From NCBI GenBank assembly GCA_016709675.1, contig JADJMH010000040.1, positions 123,501 through 187,500 of the forward strand: a DNA stretch of 64,000 nucleotides. The letters are read 5' to 3'. Within the stretch, counting starts at the first letter, position 1. The number at the start of each line of letters is the position of its first letter. The notes beneath the pieces are model-generated. The model saw only the letters and a program-made list of their open reading frames with translations. It had not been told where the DNA came from and ran no database searches. Source of the stretch: Candidatus Accumulibacter proximus (GTDB taxonomy: Bacteria > Pseudomonadota > Gammaproteobacteria > Burkholderiales > Rhodocyclaceae). A program made the position numbers and the translations under genes. This document shows, one piece after another, positions 35,614 through 45,170 of this stretch.

Positions 35614-36938
35614 CAAGCCAGACCCTCTGCCACTTCAGTGACTTGCCGGAAGAATCGATAACAGTTGCGCCCCGCCTTCTTGGCCAGGTACATCGCTGTG
35701 TCGGCGCTCTTCAGCAGCTGGTTAACGTCCTCGCCATGCTGCGGATAGACGGCGATGCCGATGCTGGCCGAGATATCGATGACATGGGGCCCGATGCAGA
35801 ACGGCCGCTCGAGCGCGGCAAGGATCTTTCCGGCCACCAGCACGGCGTCGGTTGCCTTGTCGATCTGGGCCAGGAGAATCACGAACTCGTCGCCCCCGAG
35901 GCGCGAAACGGTGTCCGAGTCGCGCGGCACACAGGCCTGCAAACGAAGCGCAACTTCCTTGAGCAGGAGATCACCAATGTCATGACCCAGCGTATCATTG
36001 ACCGGCTTGAATTGGTCTAGATCGAGGAACAGCAGTGCCAGTGTGCCGCGGTCCCGACGCGCCTGCGCCACACACTGGAACAAACGATCGCTCAACAGCA
36101 CACGATTCGGAAGATCAGTCAGCTGGTCATGGTGGGCAAGGTGCTGAACCCGTTCCTCGGTCGCCTTGCGTGCCGAGATGTCCTGCTTGATGGCGACAAA
36201 ATGCTGAATCCTGCCAGTGCTGTTGGTGACCGGCGAAATGGTCAGCGCCTCGTCGTAGAGACTGCCATCCCGGCGTCGGTTGACGAGTTCGCCGCTCCAT
36301 ATCCGGCCATCCAGAATCGTTTCCCACATGCGCCGGTAGAACTCGGCGTCCTGCTTGCCCGAGTGGAGCAGCTCGTTCGGCTTGCGACCGACGGCTTCCA
36401 CCAGCGAAATTCCGGTCATTCGCGTAAACGCCGGATTGGCCCATTCGATCGTCGCATTGACGTCGGTAATCATGATACCGTTGGCCGCGGAATTGAGCGC
36501 CGCCTCGAATAAACGCAAACGCGATTCGAGCTTCTGGCGCACCAGCGCGTGCCGGATGGCCCGACCAAGCGAATCATGCTCAAACTGGCCCTTGACCAGA
36601 TAGTCCTGCGCACCGGCCTGCAGTGCCGCCTCGGCGAGCTGATGATCGTCCTGGCCGGTGAGCACGATGATCGGCACGTCGGGTACCACTCCGCGCATGA
36701 CCTGCACCGTGCTCAGTCCAGCCGAATCGGGCAGCGACAGGTCGAGGAGCACGACGTCTGGACGGTGGGCCACGGCTAGCGCCACACCCTCGACCAGCGT
36801 TGTCGTCGAAACCACTGGATCCCGATCGCCGATGCGCCGCAGACCGGTACGGCCGACGTACGCCTGGATCAGCCCAAGATCGCCGGGGTCGTCTTCAACC
36901 ACCAGGATTGATATATGCTGCTGGAGCGCCTTGTTCAT
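35613..36938 (-). CDS. response regulator with PAS and GGDEF domains
   Basis: A 441-residue diguanylate cyclase. Receiver domain at 1-125 (ILVVEDDPGDLGLIQAY; phospho-Asp in DVVLLDLSLPDS; Lys in DYLVKGQ), PAS at about 150-260 (GIMITDVNATIEWANPAFTRMTG) and GGDEF at the end (RLGGDEFVILL, with an RxxD I-site). Start at 36938 (MNKALQQHIS) with GGAGAG about 7 bases upstream is preferred over an ATG 13 codons earlier. Phosphorylation, probably by a kinase of this operon, should switch c-di-GMP synthesis. TGATG overlap with the next gene. Confidence 0.93.
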   Translation of the reverse strand: MNKALQQHISILVVEDDPGDLGLIQAYVGRTGLRRIGDRDPVVSTTTLVEGVALAVAHRPDVVLLDLSLPDSAGLSTVQVMRGVVPDVPIIVLTGQDDHQLAEAALQAGAQDYLVKGQFEHDSLGRAIRHALVRQKLESRLRLFEAALNSAANGIMITDVNATIEWANPAFTRMTGISLVEAVGRKPNELLHSGKQDAEFYRRMWETILDGRIWSGELVNRRRDGSLYDEALTISPVTNSTGRIQHFVAIKQDISARKATEERVQHLAHHDQLTDLPNRVLLSDRLFQCVAQARRDRGTLALLFLDLDQFKPVNDTLGHDIGDLLLKEVALRLQACVPRDSDTVSRLGGDEFVILLAQIDKATDAVLVAGKILAALERPFCIGPHVIDISASIGIAVYPQHGEDVNQLLKSADTAMYLAKKAGRNCYRFFRQVTEVAEGLA

Positions 36939-36973
36939 GTGCAACTCTCCATCTCGCCCTATCGGTTCAGGGT

Positions 36974-37120
36974 TCACTGGTCATTGTGCCGCAAGCGCAC
37001 CCGTTTGAACCAGTGCTCGACAGTGAAGCGATTGCCAGGGTTCAGCAGCTCTCCTTGGCGCATATCGCCGGCGGCCCCGCGGACGATCAGGACGATCCGG
37101 GATTGGGAGAACTGATTCAT
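36974..37120 (-). CDS. possible small ORF between two response regulators
   Basis: A 48-codon frame (MNQFSQSRIVLIVRGAAGDM...) with a good AGGG 7 bases before its ATG, in the 192-base gap between the receiver gene and the PAS-GGDEF regulator. Its start faintly resembles a receiver domain start (IVLIV.GAAGD), so it could be a remnant of one. It could also be chance. Confidence 0.25.
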   Translation of the reverse strand: MNQFSQSRIVLIVRGAAGDMRQGELLNPGNRFTVEHWFKRVRLRHNDQ

Positions 37121-37130
37121 CTGTTTTTCC

Positions 37131-37577
37131 CTAATCTTGTTCCGGCAAACGCTCACGGCAAGCCCAGTAGGCGGTCAGCTGACGGATCTCTTCGGTGAAC
37201 TCGGTGACATCAGGCGACTTGGCGATGTAGCCAGCGGCACCGAGCCGGTAGGCAGCGACCACGTCGCGCTCGACTTCCGACGTACTGAGTACCACCACCG
37301 GAATATTGCAAAGCGCAGCATCCTCCTTGACAGCGGCGAGAAACTCCCTGCCATCCATGCGGGGCATGTTGAGATCAAGCAGGATCAGGTCCGGACGCCT
37401 CGCATGCGCGAAGCGATGACCTTGCTGGCGCAGATACTCAAGCGCCTCGCGGCCGTCGACGACATGCTCCAGGTCGGCCTCGACACGGCTTTCAATCAGC
37501 GCCAGCCGCAACAGGTGGGCATCGGCCGGCTCGTCCTCGGCCAGCAGGATCACGAAGTCGAACGATGGTTGCTTCAT
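37131..37577 (-). CDS. single-domain response regulator
   Basis: A 148-residue receiver with no output domain, like the Rcp1 type paired with phytochrome-type kinases. Visible: acidic pocket AEDEPADAHLL, phospho-Asp in DLILLDLNMPRMDG, Ser/Thr in VVLSTSE, Lys in GYIAKSPD. The ATG at 37577 is chosen since MKQPSFDFVILLAEDE fits the family; an ATG at 37598 adds 7 residues and is equally close to the kinase gene stop. It probably relays phosphate from the adjacent histidine kinases. Confidence 0.93.
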   Translation of the reverse strand: MKQPSFDFVILLAEDEPADAHLLRLALIESRVEADLEHVVDGREALEYLRQQGHRFAHARRPDLILLDLNMPRMDGREFLAAVKEDAALCNIPVVVLSTSEVERDVVAAYRLGAAGYIAKSPDVTEFTEEIRQLTAYWACRERLPEQD

Positions 37578-37616
37578 GTTTCTCGTTTCACTGATCATCC
37601 GAACTGACCGGAAGGA

Positions 37617-38903
37617 TCACGAACCGCCTTCTGGCGGCTGGGCTCCGGCCGGTAATTCCAGCACCAGTCGGCAGCCCCCGCCAGAGGATTCTTCGAGCCA
37701 GGCGTGGCCACCTGCACTTTCGGCAATGCGGCGGAGAATGGCGAGTCCAATGCCGGTCCCTTCTCCACCCGACGATAGCCGCTCAAAAACCCGGAACACC
37801 CGTCCGCGATACACCTCCTCGACGCCGGGACCGTTGTCGCTGATTTGATAACGAACCGACGCACCAGACTGCTCGCCGCCGATGTCGATCCGCAACGCCT
37901 GGTCGCCGCGGCCATGCCGCAGTGCGTTGTCGATCGCCACTCGAAGGATGTCCGTGAGACGTGGCGCATCGATCAGGGCGGCAGGCAGGGGGCCGACATT
38001 GACCCTGGCACCAGCCCGAGCAATGGGCTCGGCAAGTTGGGCCAGCACGTCGGCAAGCGTCCGCTCGACAGAGCAGGACTCAACCTTGCCGCGCGGCTGG
38101 TCCGCCGCCAGATAAAGCTCCACGTCCCGCAGCAACTCCTGCAGACGGCCGGCCTGCTGGCTGAGGAAATCCAGCGAAACCTGGACTTCCGCATCGTCGA
38201 TGCGTCCAGCCAGTTGAGATCGCAAGCGGCCCGCGTAGCTGGCAACGCGGCGTGCCGGCTCCTGCAAATGATGCGCGGTCACTTCAGCGAAGCGCTGCAG
38301 ATCGGCCGTGCGCTGTGCAACGCGCAATTCGAGGGTCCGTTCATGTGCCTTTGCCGCGGCGACCAGTTTCGCCTGCCACGCCGCCTGCCAAGCCAGGAGC
38401 AGGCAGAAGAACAAGCCCAGGGCTGACTTCCACAGCAGCCCCGAGGCATCGCTCCAGCCCTCGGCTGGCGCCACTCGCAGGGTCCAGGTGGCGTCCGGTA
38501 CTGCCAGCACTTCTTCCACCGGGTCAACCAGTGCGGCCGCCGATGAGGCGCTGATCACCTCCTTTTCACGGCTGTCCGGATGCAGGCGGGCCAGTTCATA
38601 GGCGTAGCCATGCTCCTCCAACTCAGCCAGCCGCGCTGAAGCCAGTACATCCGGAAAAGCGACCAGCCCACGATCGGCGCGAAGGTGGATGGCGTAAGCA
38701 CGCTCGGCCGCGACCATGGCGGCCAGGCTGCGCGCTTCGTGCACGCGATACTGCTCCTGACGCCAGATCAACCCGGCCGCTAATGCCGCAGCCAGCACGA
38801 AAACCACAACGGCCAGGTATGCCGGCCGCCAGATCGGCCTGCCACCGGCCGTCATCGGCCAGCCCAGGCGATCGCGTGTCGGCAGATTGGTACGCGGCGG
38901 CAT
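37617..38903 (-). CDS. membrane sensor histidine kinase with periplasmic CHASE-like domain
   Basis: A 428-residue kinase. One membrane helix near 28-47, a periplasmic part of about 110 residues with GYAYELARLHPDSRE and ATWTLRVAPAEGW (CHASE1-like pattern), and a second helix near 157-175. Then a dimerisation/His region (FAEVTAHHLQEPARRV, with His in the expected place), and an ATPase domain with N-box DNALRHG, G1 DNGPGV and GTGIGLAI. Ligand unknown. The start (ATG 38903) overlaps the stop of the upstream hybrid kinase (TGATG). Confidence 0.9.
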   Translation of the reverse strand: MPPRTNLPTRDRLGWPMTAGGRPIWRPAYLAVVVFVLAAALAAGLIWRQEQYRVHEARSLAAMVAAERAYAIHLRADRGLVAFPDVLASARLAELEEHGYAYELARLHPDSREKEVISASSAAALVDPVEEVLAVPDATWTLRVAPAEGWSDASGLLWKSALGLFFCLLLAWQAAWQAKLVAAAKAHERTLELRVAQRTADLQRFAEVTAHHLQEPARRVASYAGRLRSQLAGRIDDAEVQVSLDFLSQQAGRLQELLRDVELYLAADQPRGKVESCSVERTLADVLAQLAEPIARAGARVNVGPLPAALIDAPRLTDILRVAIDNALRHGRGDQALRIDIGGEQSGASVRYQISDNGPGVEEVYRGRVFRVFERLSSGGEGTGIGLAILRRIAESAGGHAWLEESSGGGCRLVLELPAGAQPPEGGS

Positions 38904-40540
38904 CAGGATTTCCGTGGCAAAGGCAGTGAGACGCAGAAGCGGCTGCCCTGACCCTCGCCGGCCGACTCGGCCCAGATTCGCCCGCCGTGATGCTGGACAA
39001 TCTTGCGACAGAGTGCCAGACCCACGCCAGTGCCCTCAAAATTGGCGCGGCTCTGCAAGCGCTGGAACATCTGAAACAGGCGACCAAGCTGACCCGGGTT
39101 GAGACCCACACCGTTGTCCGCGACGGCCAGGCACCAGTTGCCACCCGCCACCCTGCTCGAAACGGTGATCTCCGGTCTCCGACCCGCAACGCGAAACTTG
39201 GCGGCGTTGCCGATCAGGTTCTGCAAGAGACGCAGCATCTCGTCGGGGCGAACGAAAACGCGCGGCCATTTGCCGCGGATGCTGATGACAGCCTGCGCCT
39301 CGGCAATCGACGGCTGCAGGAAGAGCAGCGCCTCATCCAGTATCGCCCGGCTTTCAAGCCATGCCGCTGGCTCGCCCAGGCGACCGACCCGGGAGTACTC
39401 GAGCAGCGCAATCAGCATCCGGTCGAGGCGCTTCGCGCCGTCAATGGCAAAATTGAAGTATTCACGCTGCTCGGCGGCCAATTGGTCGGCAAGGCTGATG
39501 CCGAGCAGTTGCAGGTAGCTGGAGATCATTCTCAAGGGTTGGCGGAGGTCATGTGAAATGGCGTAACTGAACTGCTCCAGTTCGCCATTCGACCGCCGTA
39601 GCTCCTCCTCGACCTGCCTGCGCTCGGTAATGTCCTGCGTTGTGCCCAGGCTGCGCAGCGCCCGGCCGTCGGCGCCGAAGGCCAGGTCAGCGCGCTGGCG
39701 AACGTAGCGAATGGCATTGCCAACCATGATCCGGTGCTCGTGTTCGAAGGAGCCACCCCGCTCGAGAAACGATTGCCATGCCTGCTCGACCGCCTCGCGA
39801 TCATCGGCGAAGACGCGCGCCATGTACCCCTGGAAACTGCCGATGGTCCCTTCAGGCAAACCAAGAATGCGGCAGGTTTCCGCCGACAAATGCATCCGAT
39901 CGCTGGCCAGCTCGTAGTTCCAGCTCCCGACGCGCGCGACCGACTGCGCCCGGATGAAGTTGCCCTCGCTCTCGCGGAGCGCTTGCAAGGCCTCATCCAG
40001 TTCCTTCACCTTCTGCTCGAGATGCTGTTGCAGGGTTTCCTGTTCGCGCATCAGCCGATAGCCGCGAATCGCCGAATAGACCTGTACGAAGATCTGGTTC
40101 GCACTCAGTTCCGACTTGAGCCGGTAGCCATCGATCGCGTAGTCGGAGATCACTTCCCGCTGCGGTGCGTAGCCTGGCTGGCCGGTGATCAGGACGATCT
40201 GTACGCTATGGTTACCCAACTCATCTCGGATGTGGTGCACCAGATCAAGGCCCGCCTGATCGGATTCCATCACCACGTCGAGAAGAACCAAGGCAATGTC
40301 GGGATTGGCCGCAAGCACCACCCTCGCCTCTGTGGCAGACAAAGCATCAAGCAGCAGCAGCCGACCGCCTTCGATGACCACATCCTGCAGGGCCAGGTGA
40401 AGAACGCTATGGACATCGGCCTCGTCGTCCACCAGCAGTACCTTCCACCGGGGGCCATCGGGCGAAGGCGAGACTTCAAGCGGGTCCGCGGCAAACAAGA
40501 CCGAAAGCAGATCGCTGTCCTCGATCCTGCTACTGCTCAT
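38903..40540 (-). CDS. receiver-PAS-histidine kinase hybrid
   Basis: A 545-residue soluble protein. N-terminal receiver at about 30-170 (KVLLVDDEADVHSVL; Asp in DIALVLLDVVMESD; Lys-like YRLKSEL), a PAS domain (VGSWNYELASDRMHLSAETCRILGLPEG), a histidine-kinase core (FSYAISHDLRQPLRMISSY) and an ATPase domain (NLIGNAAKFR, DNGVGL, GTGVGLALCRKI). The arrangement, with the receiver at the start and no membrane helices, suggests it takes phosphate from elsewhere to control its own kinase. It is the first gene of the operon that goes on with the membrane kinase, the receiver and two c-di-GMP enzymes. Confidence 0.93.
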   Translation of the reverse strand: MSSSRIEDSDLLSVLFAADPLEVSPSPDGPRWKVLLVDDEADVHSVLHLALQDVVIEGGRLLLLDALSATEARVVLAANPDIALVLLDVVMESDQAGLDLVHHIRDELGNHSVQIVLITGQPGYAPQREVISDYAIDGYRLKSELSANQIFVQVYSAIRGYRLMREQETLQQHLEQKVKELDEALQALRESEGNFIRAQSVARVGSWNYELASDRMHLSAETCRILGLPEGTIGSFQGYMARVFADDREAVEQAWQSFLERGGSFEHEHRIMVGNAIRYVRQRADLAFGADGRALRSLGTTQDITERRQVEEELRRSNGELEQFSYAISHDLRQPLRMISSYLQLLGISLADQLAAEQREYFNFAIDGAKRLDRMLIALLEYSRVGRLGEPAAWLESRAILDEALLFLQPSIAEAQAVISIRGKWPRVFVRPDEMLRLLQNLIGNAAKFRVAGRRPEITVSSRVAGGNWCLAVADNGVGLNPGQLGRLFQMFQRLQSRANFEGTGVGLALCRKIVQHHGGRIWAESAGEGQGSRFCVSLPLPRKS

Positions 40541-40843
40541 CGTCGAACCTCCGGATAGAAATACGCCCCCTTATCGGGGAGACTGTCGTCCTTCTCGCCG
40601 GCAGATATTGACCCCTTCGTTCGGCAAGTGACCGCATGCACTGCACGCAATGCTCTGTATTGATGATTACGGCACCGACACCGTCTTACTTTAGGGTCTA
40701 CAGGCGGTCCACGCTCATCTGGCCCAGGGTCACTGACCAACTTGCTGTACCCTGGTCACCTCAGCCCCGACCGAAGTGGGCCGGCCCGCTTCTGAGCCCA
40801 AGCGACAGGCGTAGATCCCGGTACTGCCAGAGCCCGCGCGCAA
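40541..40843. other. about 300 bases, likely promoter of signalling operon
   Basis: Gap between the GspE/PilB gene end and the first signalling gene; both are on the minus strand, so this must hold the promoter of the operon. No convincing -35/-10 pair, hairpin or small ORF was recognised. Confidence 0.35.
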
Positions 40844-42637
40844 TCAGCTCTGCTCCACCGGCGGCGCGACCTTGAACACCTCTGCCAGGGTCGTAATGCC
40901 CGCCGCAACCTTCATCGCTCCCGAGATCCGCAAAGGCTTCATTCCTTCCCGAAAAGCCAGATCGCGAATCCGGGCGATGTCCCGGTTTTCGCTGATTGCC
41001 AACTTGACGTCCGACGACAGCATCAGGATCTCGTACAATCCGACGCGCCCGAGGTAGCCTGTCATGCGACAATCGAGACAGCCTACCGGACGGTAGAAGC
41101 GAGACGGGCGGTTGGATTTCCAGGGCGAAACCAGTTGATCCCACATCGTCTCCTCGACCGGGCTGGCCGGCTGCGCCTGCTTGCAGTGCGGACAGAGAAT
41201 GCGCACCAAGCGCTGCGCCATCACGCCGAGCATTGTCGCACTGAGTAGATACGGAGGAACACCGAGATCAAGCATGCGCGTGATCGCCGAAGGCGCATCG
41301 TTGGTATGTAGTGTCGACAGCACGAGGTGACCGGTCAGGGCTGCCTGAATGGCCACCTCGGCGGTTTCCAGGTCACGGATTTCACCAATCATGATGATGT
41401 CCGGATCCTGCCGCATCAGCGCGCGCACCCCTTGCGCGAAACCAAGATCGATGACGTTCTGGACCTGCATCTGGTTGAACGCCGGCTCGACCATCTCGAT
41501 GGGGTCCTCGATGGTACACACGTTGACCGCCGGTGTCGCGAGTTGTTTCAGCGTCGAATAGAGCGTCGTGGTCTTTCCTGAACCGGTGGGGCCGGTGACC
41601 AGGATGATGCCGTTGGGCCTTTCCGACATCGTCTTCCAGCGTGCCTGGTCGTCGTCGCTGAAGCCGAGGTCGGAGAAACCACGCACCAGCACTTCCGGGT
41701 CGAAAATCCGCATCACCAGCTTCTCGCCGAAAGCGGTGGGCAGCGTTGACAGACGCAGTTCAGCTTCCTGACCGTCGGCTGTTCGTGTCTTAATCCGGCC
41801 ATCCTGCGGACGTCGTTTTTCTACCACGTCCATGCGGCCGAGAATTTTGACACGGCTGACCATCGCCGCCAGAACACTCATTGGAATCTGGTAGACCTGA
41901 TGCAGGACGCCGTCAATCCGAAAACGAACGATGCCGATTTCCCGCCTCGGCTCGATATGAATGTCGCTGGCACGCTGTTCGAAAGCGTACTGCCAGAGCC
42001 AGTCGACAATATTGACAATGTGTTGGTCATTAGCGTCGAACTGGCGGTTGGCCCTGCCGAGTTCAACCAGTTGTTCGAAAGACGACAGGTTGCCGGTCGG
42101 CCCACGCAGTTGTGCGGCTTTCTTGACCGAACGCGCCAGATTATAGAACTCGACCAGATAGCGCGCCACGTCGACCGGATTGGCAATCACCCGCCGAATT
42201 TCCTTCTTGACGATCGCCTTGATCTCCTTCTCCCAGTCGCGCAGATAGGGCTCAGTGGTTGCCACCACGAGTTCACGCACCGCGACCTCAATCGGTAGGA
42301 TGCCAAAGCGTGTAGCGTAAGCACTCGACATCACTTCGGTGATAGCCGTGAAGTCGACCTTCAAGGGATCGATGTGGTGATACTCGAGTCCCACCCTGCC
42401 GTCCAGCCACTCGCCAAGGTCTTCGAGAGTCAATGGTCGGTGAGGTTCCTGTTGCGATTTCCAGTTCTGGTCGGCGATGATCACCAGCGGATGCGCCGTG
42501 AGGCGCTTGATACGACTCTCCTTGAGCAGGAGATCCGCGTCGCTCGCCGCAACCAAGCCGTCGTCAAGGAGCCAGTCGAGGACTTCCGCGAGTGTCAGAC
42601 GATGTTCATGAACGGCGTTGACCGCGACTTGGCGCAT
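40844..42637 (-). CDS. type II secretion/type IV pilus-type ATPase (GspE/PilB family)
   Basis: A 597-residue hexameric motor ATPase. N-terminal GspE_N-like domain, then Asp-box (FRIDGVLHQVYQIP), Walker A (LVTGPTGSGKTTTLY, Lys355), Walker B/Asp (IMIGEIRDLETAEVAIQAALTGHLVLSTLHTND) and a four-cysteine zinc motif (CPHC and CLDC). It powers assembly of a type IV pilus or type II pseudopilus at the inner membrane. The start at 42637 has GGAAG upstream. It is orphaned here: no gspF, gspG or pil genes are nearby, so the system is encoded elsewhere. Confidence 0.9.
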   Translation of the reverse strand: MRQVAVNAVHEHRLTLAEVLDWLLDDGLVAASDADLLLKESRIKRLTAHPLVIIADQNWKSQQEPHRPLTLEDLGEWLDGRVGLEYHHIDPLKVDFTAITEVMSSAYATRFGILPIEVAVRELVVATTEPYLRDWEKEIKAIVKKEIRRVIANPVDVARYLVEFYNLARSVKKAAQLRGPTGNLSSFEQLVELGRANRQFDANDQHIVNIVDWLWQYAFEQRASDIHIEPRREIGIVRFRIDGVLHQVYQIPMSVLAAMVSRVKILGRMDVVEKRRPQDGRIKTRTADGQEAELRLSTLPTAFGEKLVMRIFDPEVLVRGFSDLGFSDDDQARWKTMSERPNGIILVTGPTGSGKTTTLYSTLKQLATPAVNVCTIEDPIEMVEPAFNQMQVQNVIDLGFAQGVRALMRQDPDIIMIGEIRDLETAEVAIQAALTGHLVLSTLHTNDAPSAITRMLDLGVPPYLLSATMLGVMAQRLVRILCPHCKQAQPASPVEETMWDQLVSPWKSNRPSRFYRPVGCLDCRMTGYLGRVGLYEILMLSSDVKLAISENRDIARIRDLAFREGMKPLRISGAMKVAAGITTLAEVFKVAPPVEQS

Positions 42638-42727
42638 ATGCAGTCTTCCAGGAGGATCTGCGGTCACTATACCGGAGACTGGCCAGCCTGCTCAATGCCG
42701 CTGGCCAGACCGGGTACAGCGCGTCGA

Positions 42728-43237
42728 TCAATCGGCAGCCATTTCCCCCAACCCCGCCGCGCGCCAGAATTCGACCTTGCGTTCGAAGGCCAGCGTGTAG
42801 GCGGGGCTGGTCGAAGGCAGGACGAGGGTCTGGTAGCCTGCCTTCTGGAACCAGACGGCAAACTTGCCGGCAGTCTGGCCGTTGAAGCAGATGCGTTGTA
42901 ACTGCGGCGCTTCCTCGCGCAGGCGCAGGAAGTCATTGACCGCGGGTGACTGGATCGCTGCGTCGAGCGCGCCCTGCCGACGACACTGGCGATAGACATC
43001 CCAGACGCCGATGCGATGCCTGAGCAGCCTGAGCTGCTTGCCAGCATAGTCGAGTGCCGGCAGCGGTTCGCCGAGCAGTACCCCAAGCAGGCGCCAGAAC
43101 TGGTTCTGCCGGTGCGCGTAGTAGTGCTCCGCAGCAAGTGAGGCCGGCGAAGGAAAGCTGCCCAGAATCAGGACCCTGACGCCGACATCAAGGATCGGCG
43201 GCAGACCGTGCAGTAGCGCCGGCCCGCCAACAGTCAT
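42728..43237 (-). CDS. DNA-deoxyinosine (hypoxanthine) glycosylase
   Basis: A 169-residue member of the uracil-DNA-glycosylase superfamily resembling hypoxanthine-DNA glycosylases: VRVLILGSFPSPASLAAEHYYAHRQNQFWRLLG is the signature (GSFPS, YYAHxxNxFW), with GVWDVY and LPSTSPAY in the later part. It removes deaminated adenine from DNA. Start at 43237 avoids the overlap with htpG seen with the ATG at 43264; either is possible. Next to htpG, probably not co-regulated. Confidence 0.85.
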   Translation of the reverse strand: MTVGGPALLHGLPPILDVGVRVLILGSFPSPASLAAEHYYAHRQNQFWRLLGVLLGEPLPALDYAGKQLRLLRHRIGVWDVYRQCRRQGALDAAIQSPAVNDFLRLREEAPQLQRICFNGQTAGKFAVWFQKAGYQTLVLPSTSPAYTLAFERKVEFWRAAGLGEMAAD

Positions 43238-43250
43238 CGCGGAGCGCCTT

Positions 43251-45170
43251 TCAGCGCCCGCCACCCAGAGAAAGCGCCAGCATCAGGTCGTTGATCCGCT
43301 TGACGAAACCGGCAGGATCGTCGAGCGCCCCCCCCTCGGCCAGCGTCGCCTGCTCGAGCAGCAGGTTGGCCCAGTCGTCGAAACGCGTTTCTTCGTACTT
43401 GAGGCGCTGCACCGCCGGGTGCTTGGGGTTGATTTCGAGGATCGGCTTGCTCGCCGGTGCCTGCTGCCCGGCGGCCTTGAGGATTCGCTGCAGATTGCCA
43501 CCGAGGTCGTATTGATCGGCAACAAGACACGAAGGCGAGTCGGTCAGGCGATGGGTGACGCGCACTTCCTTGACCTTGTCACCCAGCGTCGTCTTGACCT
43601 TCGCAATCAGCTCCTTGTACTCATCGGCAGCCTTTTCCGCCTCTTCCTTCTCGACCACATCCTCGAGTTTGCCTAGATCCAGCCCGCCCTTGGCAACTGA
43701 CTGCAACGGCTTGCCGTTGAACTCGGTCAGATGACCGGCCACCCACTCGTCAACGCGGTCGGAAAGCAGCAGCACTTCGATGCCCTTCTTGCGGAAGATC
43801 TCGAGGTGCGGGCTGTTCCTGGCGGCAGTGAAGGTTTCCGCGGTAACGTAGTAGATTTTCTCCTGGCCATCTTTCATCCGCGCTACGTAATCGGCCAGGG
43901 AAACGTTTTCGTCCGGCGTATCGGCATGCGTCGAGGCATAGCGCAGCAGCCTGGCGATGCGCTCCTTGTTGGCGAAATCTTCACCAATGCCTTCCTTGAG
44001 AACACGACCAAATTCCTTCCAGAACTTGACGTACTTCTCCCGCTCGCTCGCATCCTCGCTGTCCGCCAGGCTTTCAAGGAGGCCCAGCACCTTCTTTACG
44101 CAGCCCGCACGAATCGCCTCGATATCGCGCGACTGCTGCAGGATTTCACGCGACACGTTCAGCGGCAGGTCGTTGGAGTCGACCACTCCGCGCACGAAGC
44201 GCAGATAGAGGGGCATCAGTTGCTCTGCGTCATCCATGATGAAGACACGGCGGACATACAGCTTGATGCCGTGACGAGCAGTGCGCTCAAAGAGGTCGAA
44301 CGGCGCGCGCGACGGGATGTAGAGCAACTGCGTATACTCTTGTCTGCCCTCGACCCGGGCATGGACATGCGCCAGCGGGTCCTCGAAATCATGCGCTACA
44401 TGCTTGTAAAACTCGCGGTACTGCTCGTCGGTGATCTCCGATTTTGCTCGGATCCATAGCGCCGACGCCTGGTTGACGGTCTCGTCCTGGTCCGTGACGA
44501 CCTGCGCCTTCGTCTCCTCGTCCCACTGCTCCTTCTTCATCAGGATCGGCAGCGTGATATGGTCAGAGTACTTGCGAATGATCTCGCGCACCTTCCAGCT
44601 CGAGAGGAACTCGTCCTCGCCCTCGCGCAGATGGAGCGTTACCTCGGTGCCGCGCTGCGCGCACTCGATGACCTCAATGGTGAAATCGCCCTCGCCGGAG
44701 GATTCCCATCTGATCGCCTGATTAGCTTCAACGCCTGCACGGCGAGAAACCACCGTCACCTTGTCGGCAACGATGTACGAAGAATAGAAGCCGACGCCGA
44801 ACTGGCCGATCAGATGCGCATCCTTGGCCTGATCGCCGGTCAGCGCCGAAAAAAACTCACGCGTTCCCGACTTGGCGATCGTTCCCAGGTGCTCGACCGC
44901 CTCGTCGCGCGAAAGGCCGATGCCGTTGTCGGAGATACTCAATGTCCGGGCTTCCTTGTCCAACGAAATGCGAATCTTCAATTCGGCATCGTCGCCGTAG
45001 AGGGCGGCATTGTTCAGTGCCTCGAAGCGCAGCCTGTCGCAGGCGTCCGAAGCGTTGGAGATCAACTCGCGCAGAAAAATCTCCTTGTTGCTGTACAGCG
45101 AATGGATCATCAAGTTCAGCAGTTGCTTGACTTCTGCCTGAAAACCGAGGGTTTCCTTCTGTGCACCCAT
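43251..45170 (-). CDS. htpG: chaperone HtpG (Hsp90)
   Basis: A 639-residue bacterial Hsp90. Key stretches: LRELISNASDACDRLRFEAL and SISDNGIGLSRDEAVEHLGTIAKSGT (ATP-binding N-terminal domain), GVGFYSSYIVADKV (lid), LPLNVSREILQQ in the middle domain. The start at 45170 (MGAQKETLGFQ) fits the family; a 22-residue longer frame upstream does not. ATP-dependent folding and stress protection. Confidence 0.97.
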   Translation of the reverse strand: MGAQKETLGFQAEVKQLLNLMIHSLYSNKEIFLRELISNASDACDRLRFEALNNAALYGDDAELKIRISLDKEARTLSISDNGIGLSRDEAVEHLGTIAKSGTREFFSALTGDQAKDAHLIGQFGVGFYSSYIVADKVTVVSRRAGVEANQAIRWESSGEGDFTIEVIECAQRGTEVTLHLREGEDEFLSSWKVREIIRKYSDHITLPILMKKEQWDEETKAQVVTDQDETVNQASALWIRAKSEITDEQYREFYKHVAHDFEDPLAHVHARVEGRQEYTQLLYIPSRAPFDLFERTARHGIKLYVRRVFIMDDAEQLMPLYLRFVRGVVDSNDLPLNVSREILQQSRDIEAIRAGCVKKVLGLLESLADSEDASEREKYVKFWKEFGRVLKEGIGEDFANKERIARLLRYASTHADTPDENVSLADYVARMKDGQEKIYYVTAETFTAARNSPHLEIFRKKGIEVLLLSDRVDEWVAGHLTEFNGKPLQSVAKGGLDLGKLEDVVEKEEAEKAADEYKELIAKVKTTLGDKVKEVRVTHRLTDSPSCLVADQYDLGGNLQRILKAAGQQAPASKPILEINPKHPAVQRLKYEETRFDDWANLLLEQATLAEGGALDDPAGFVKRINDLMLALSLGGGR

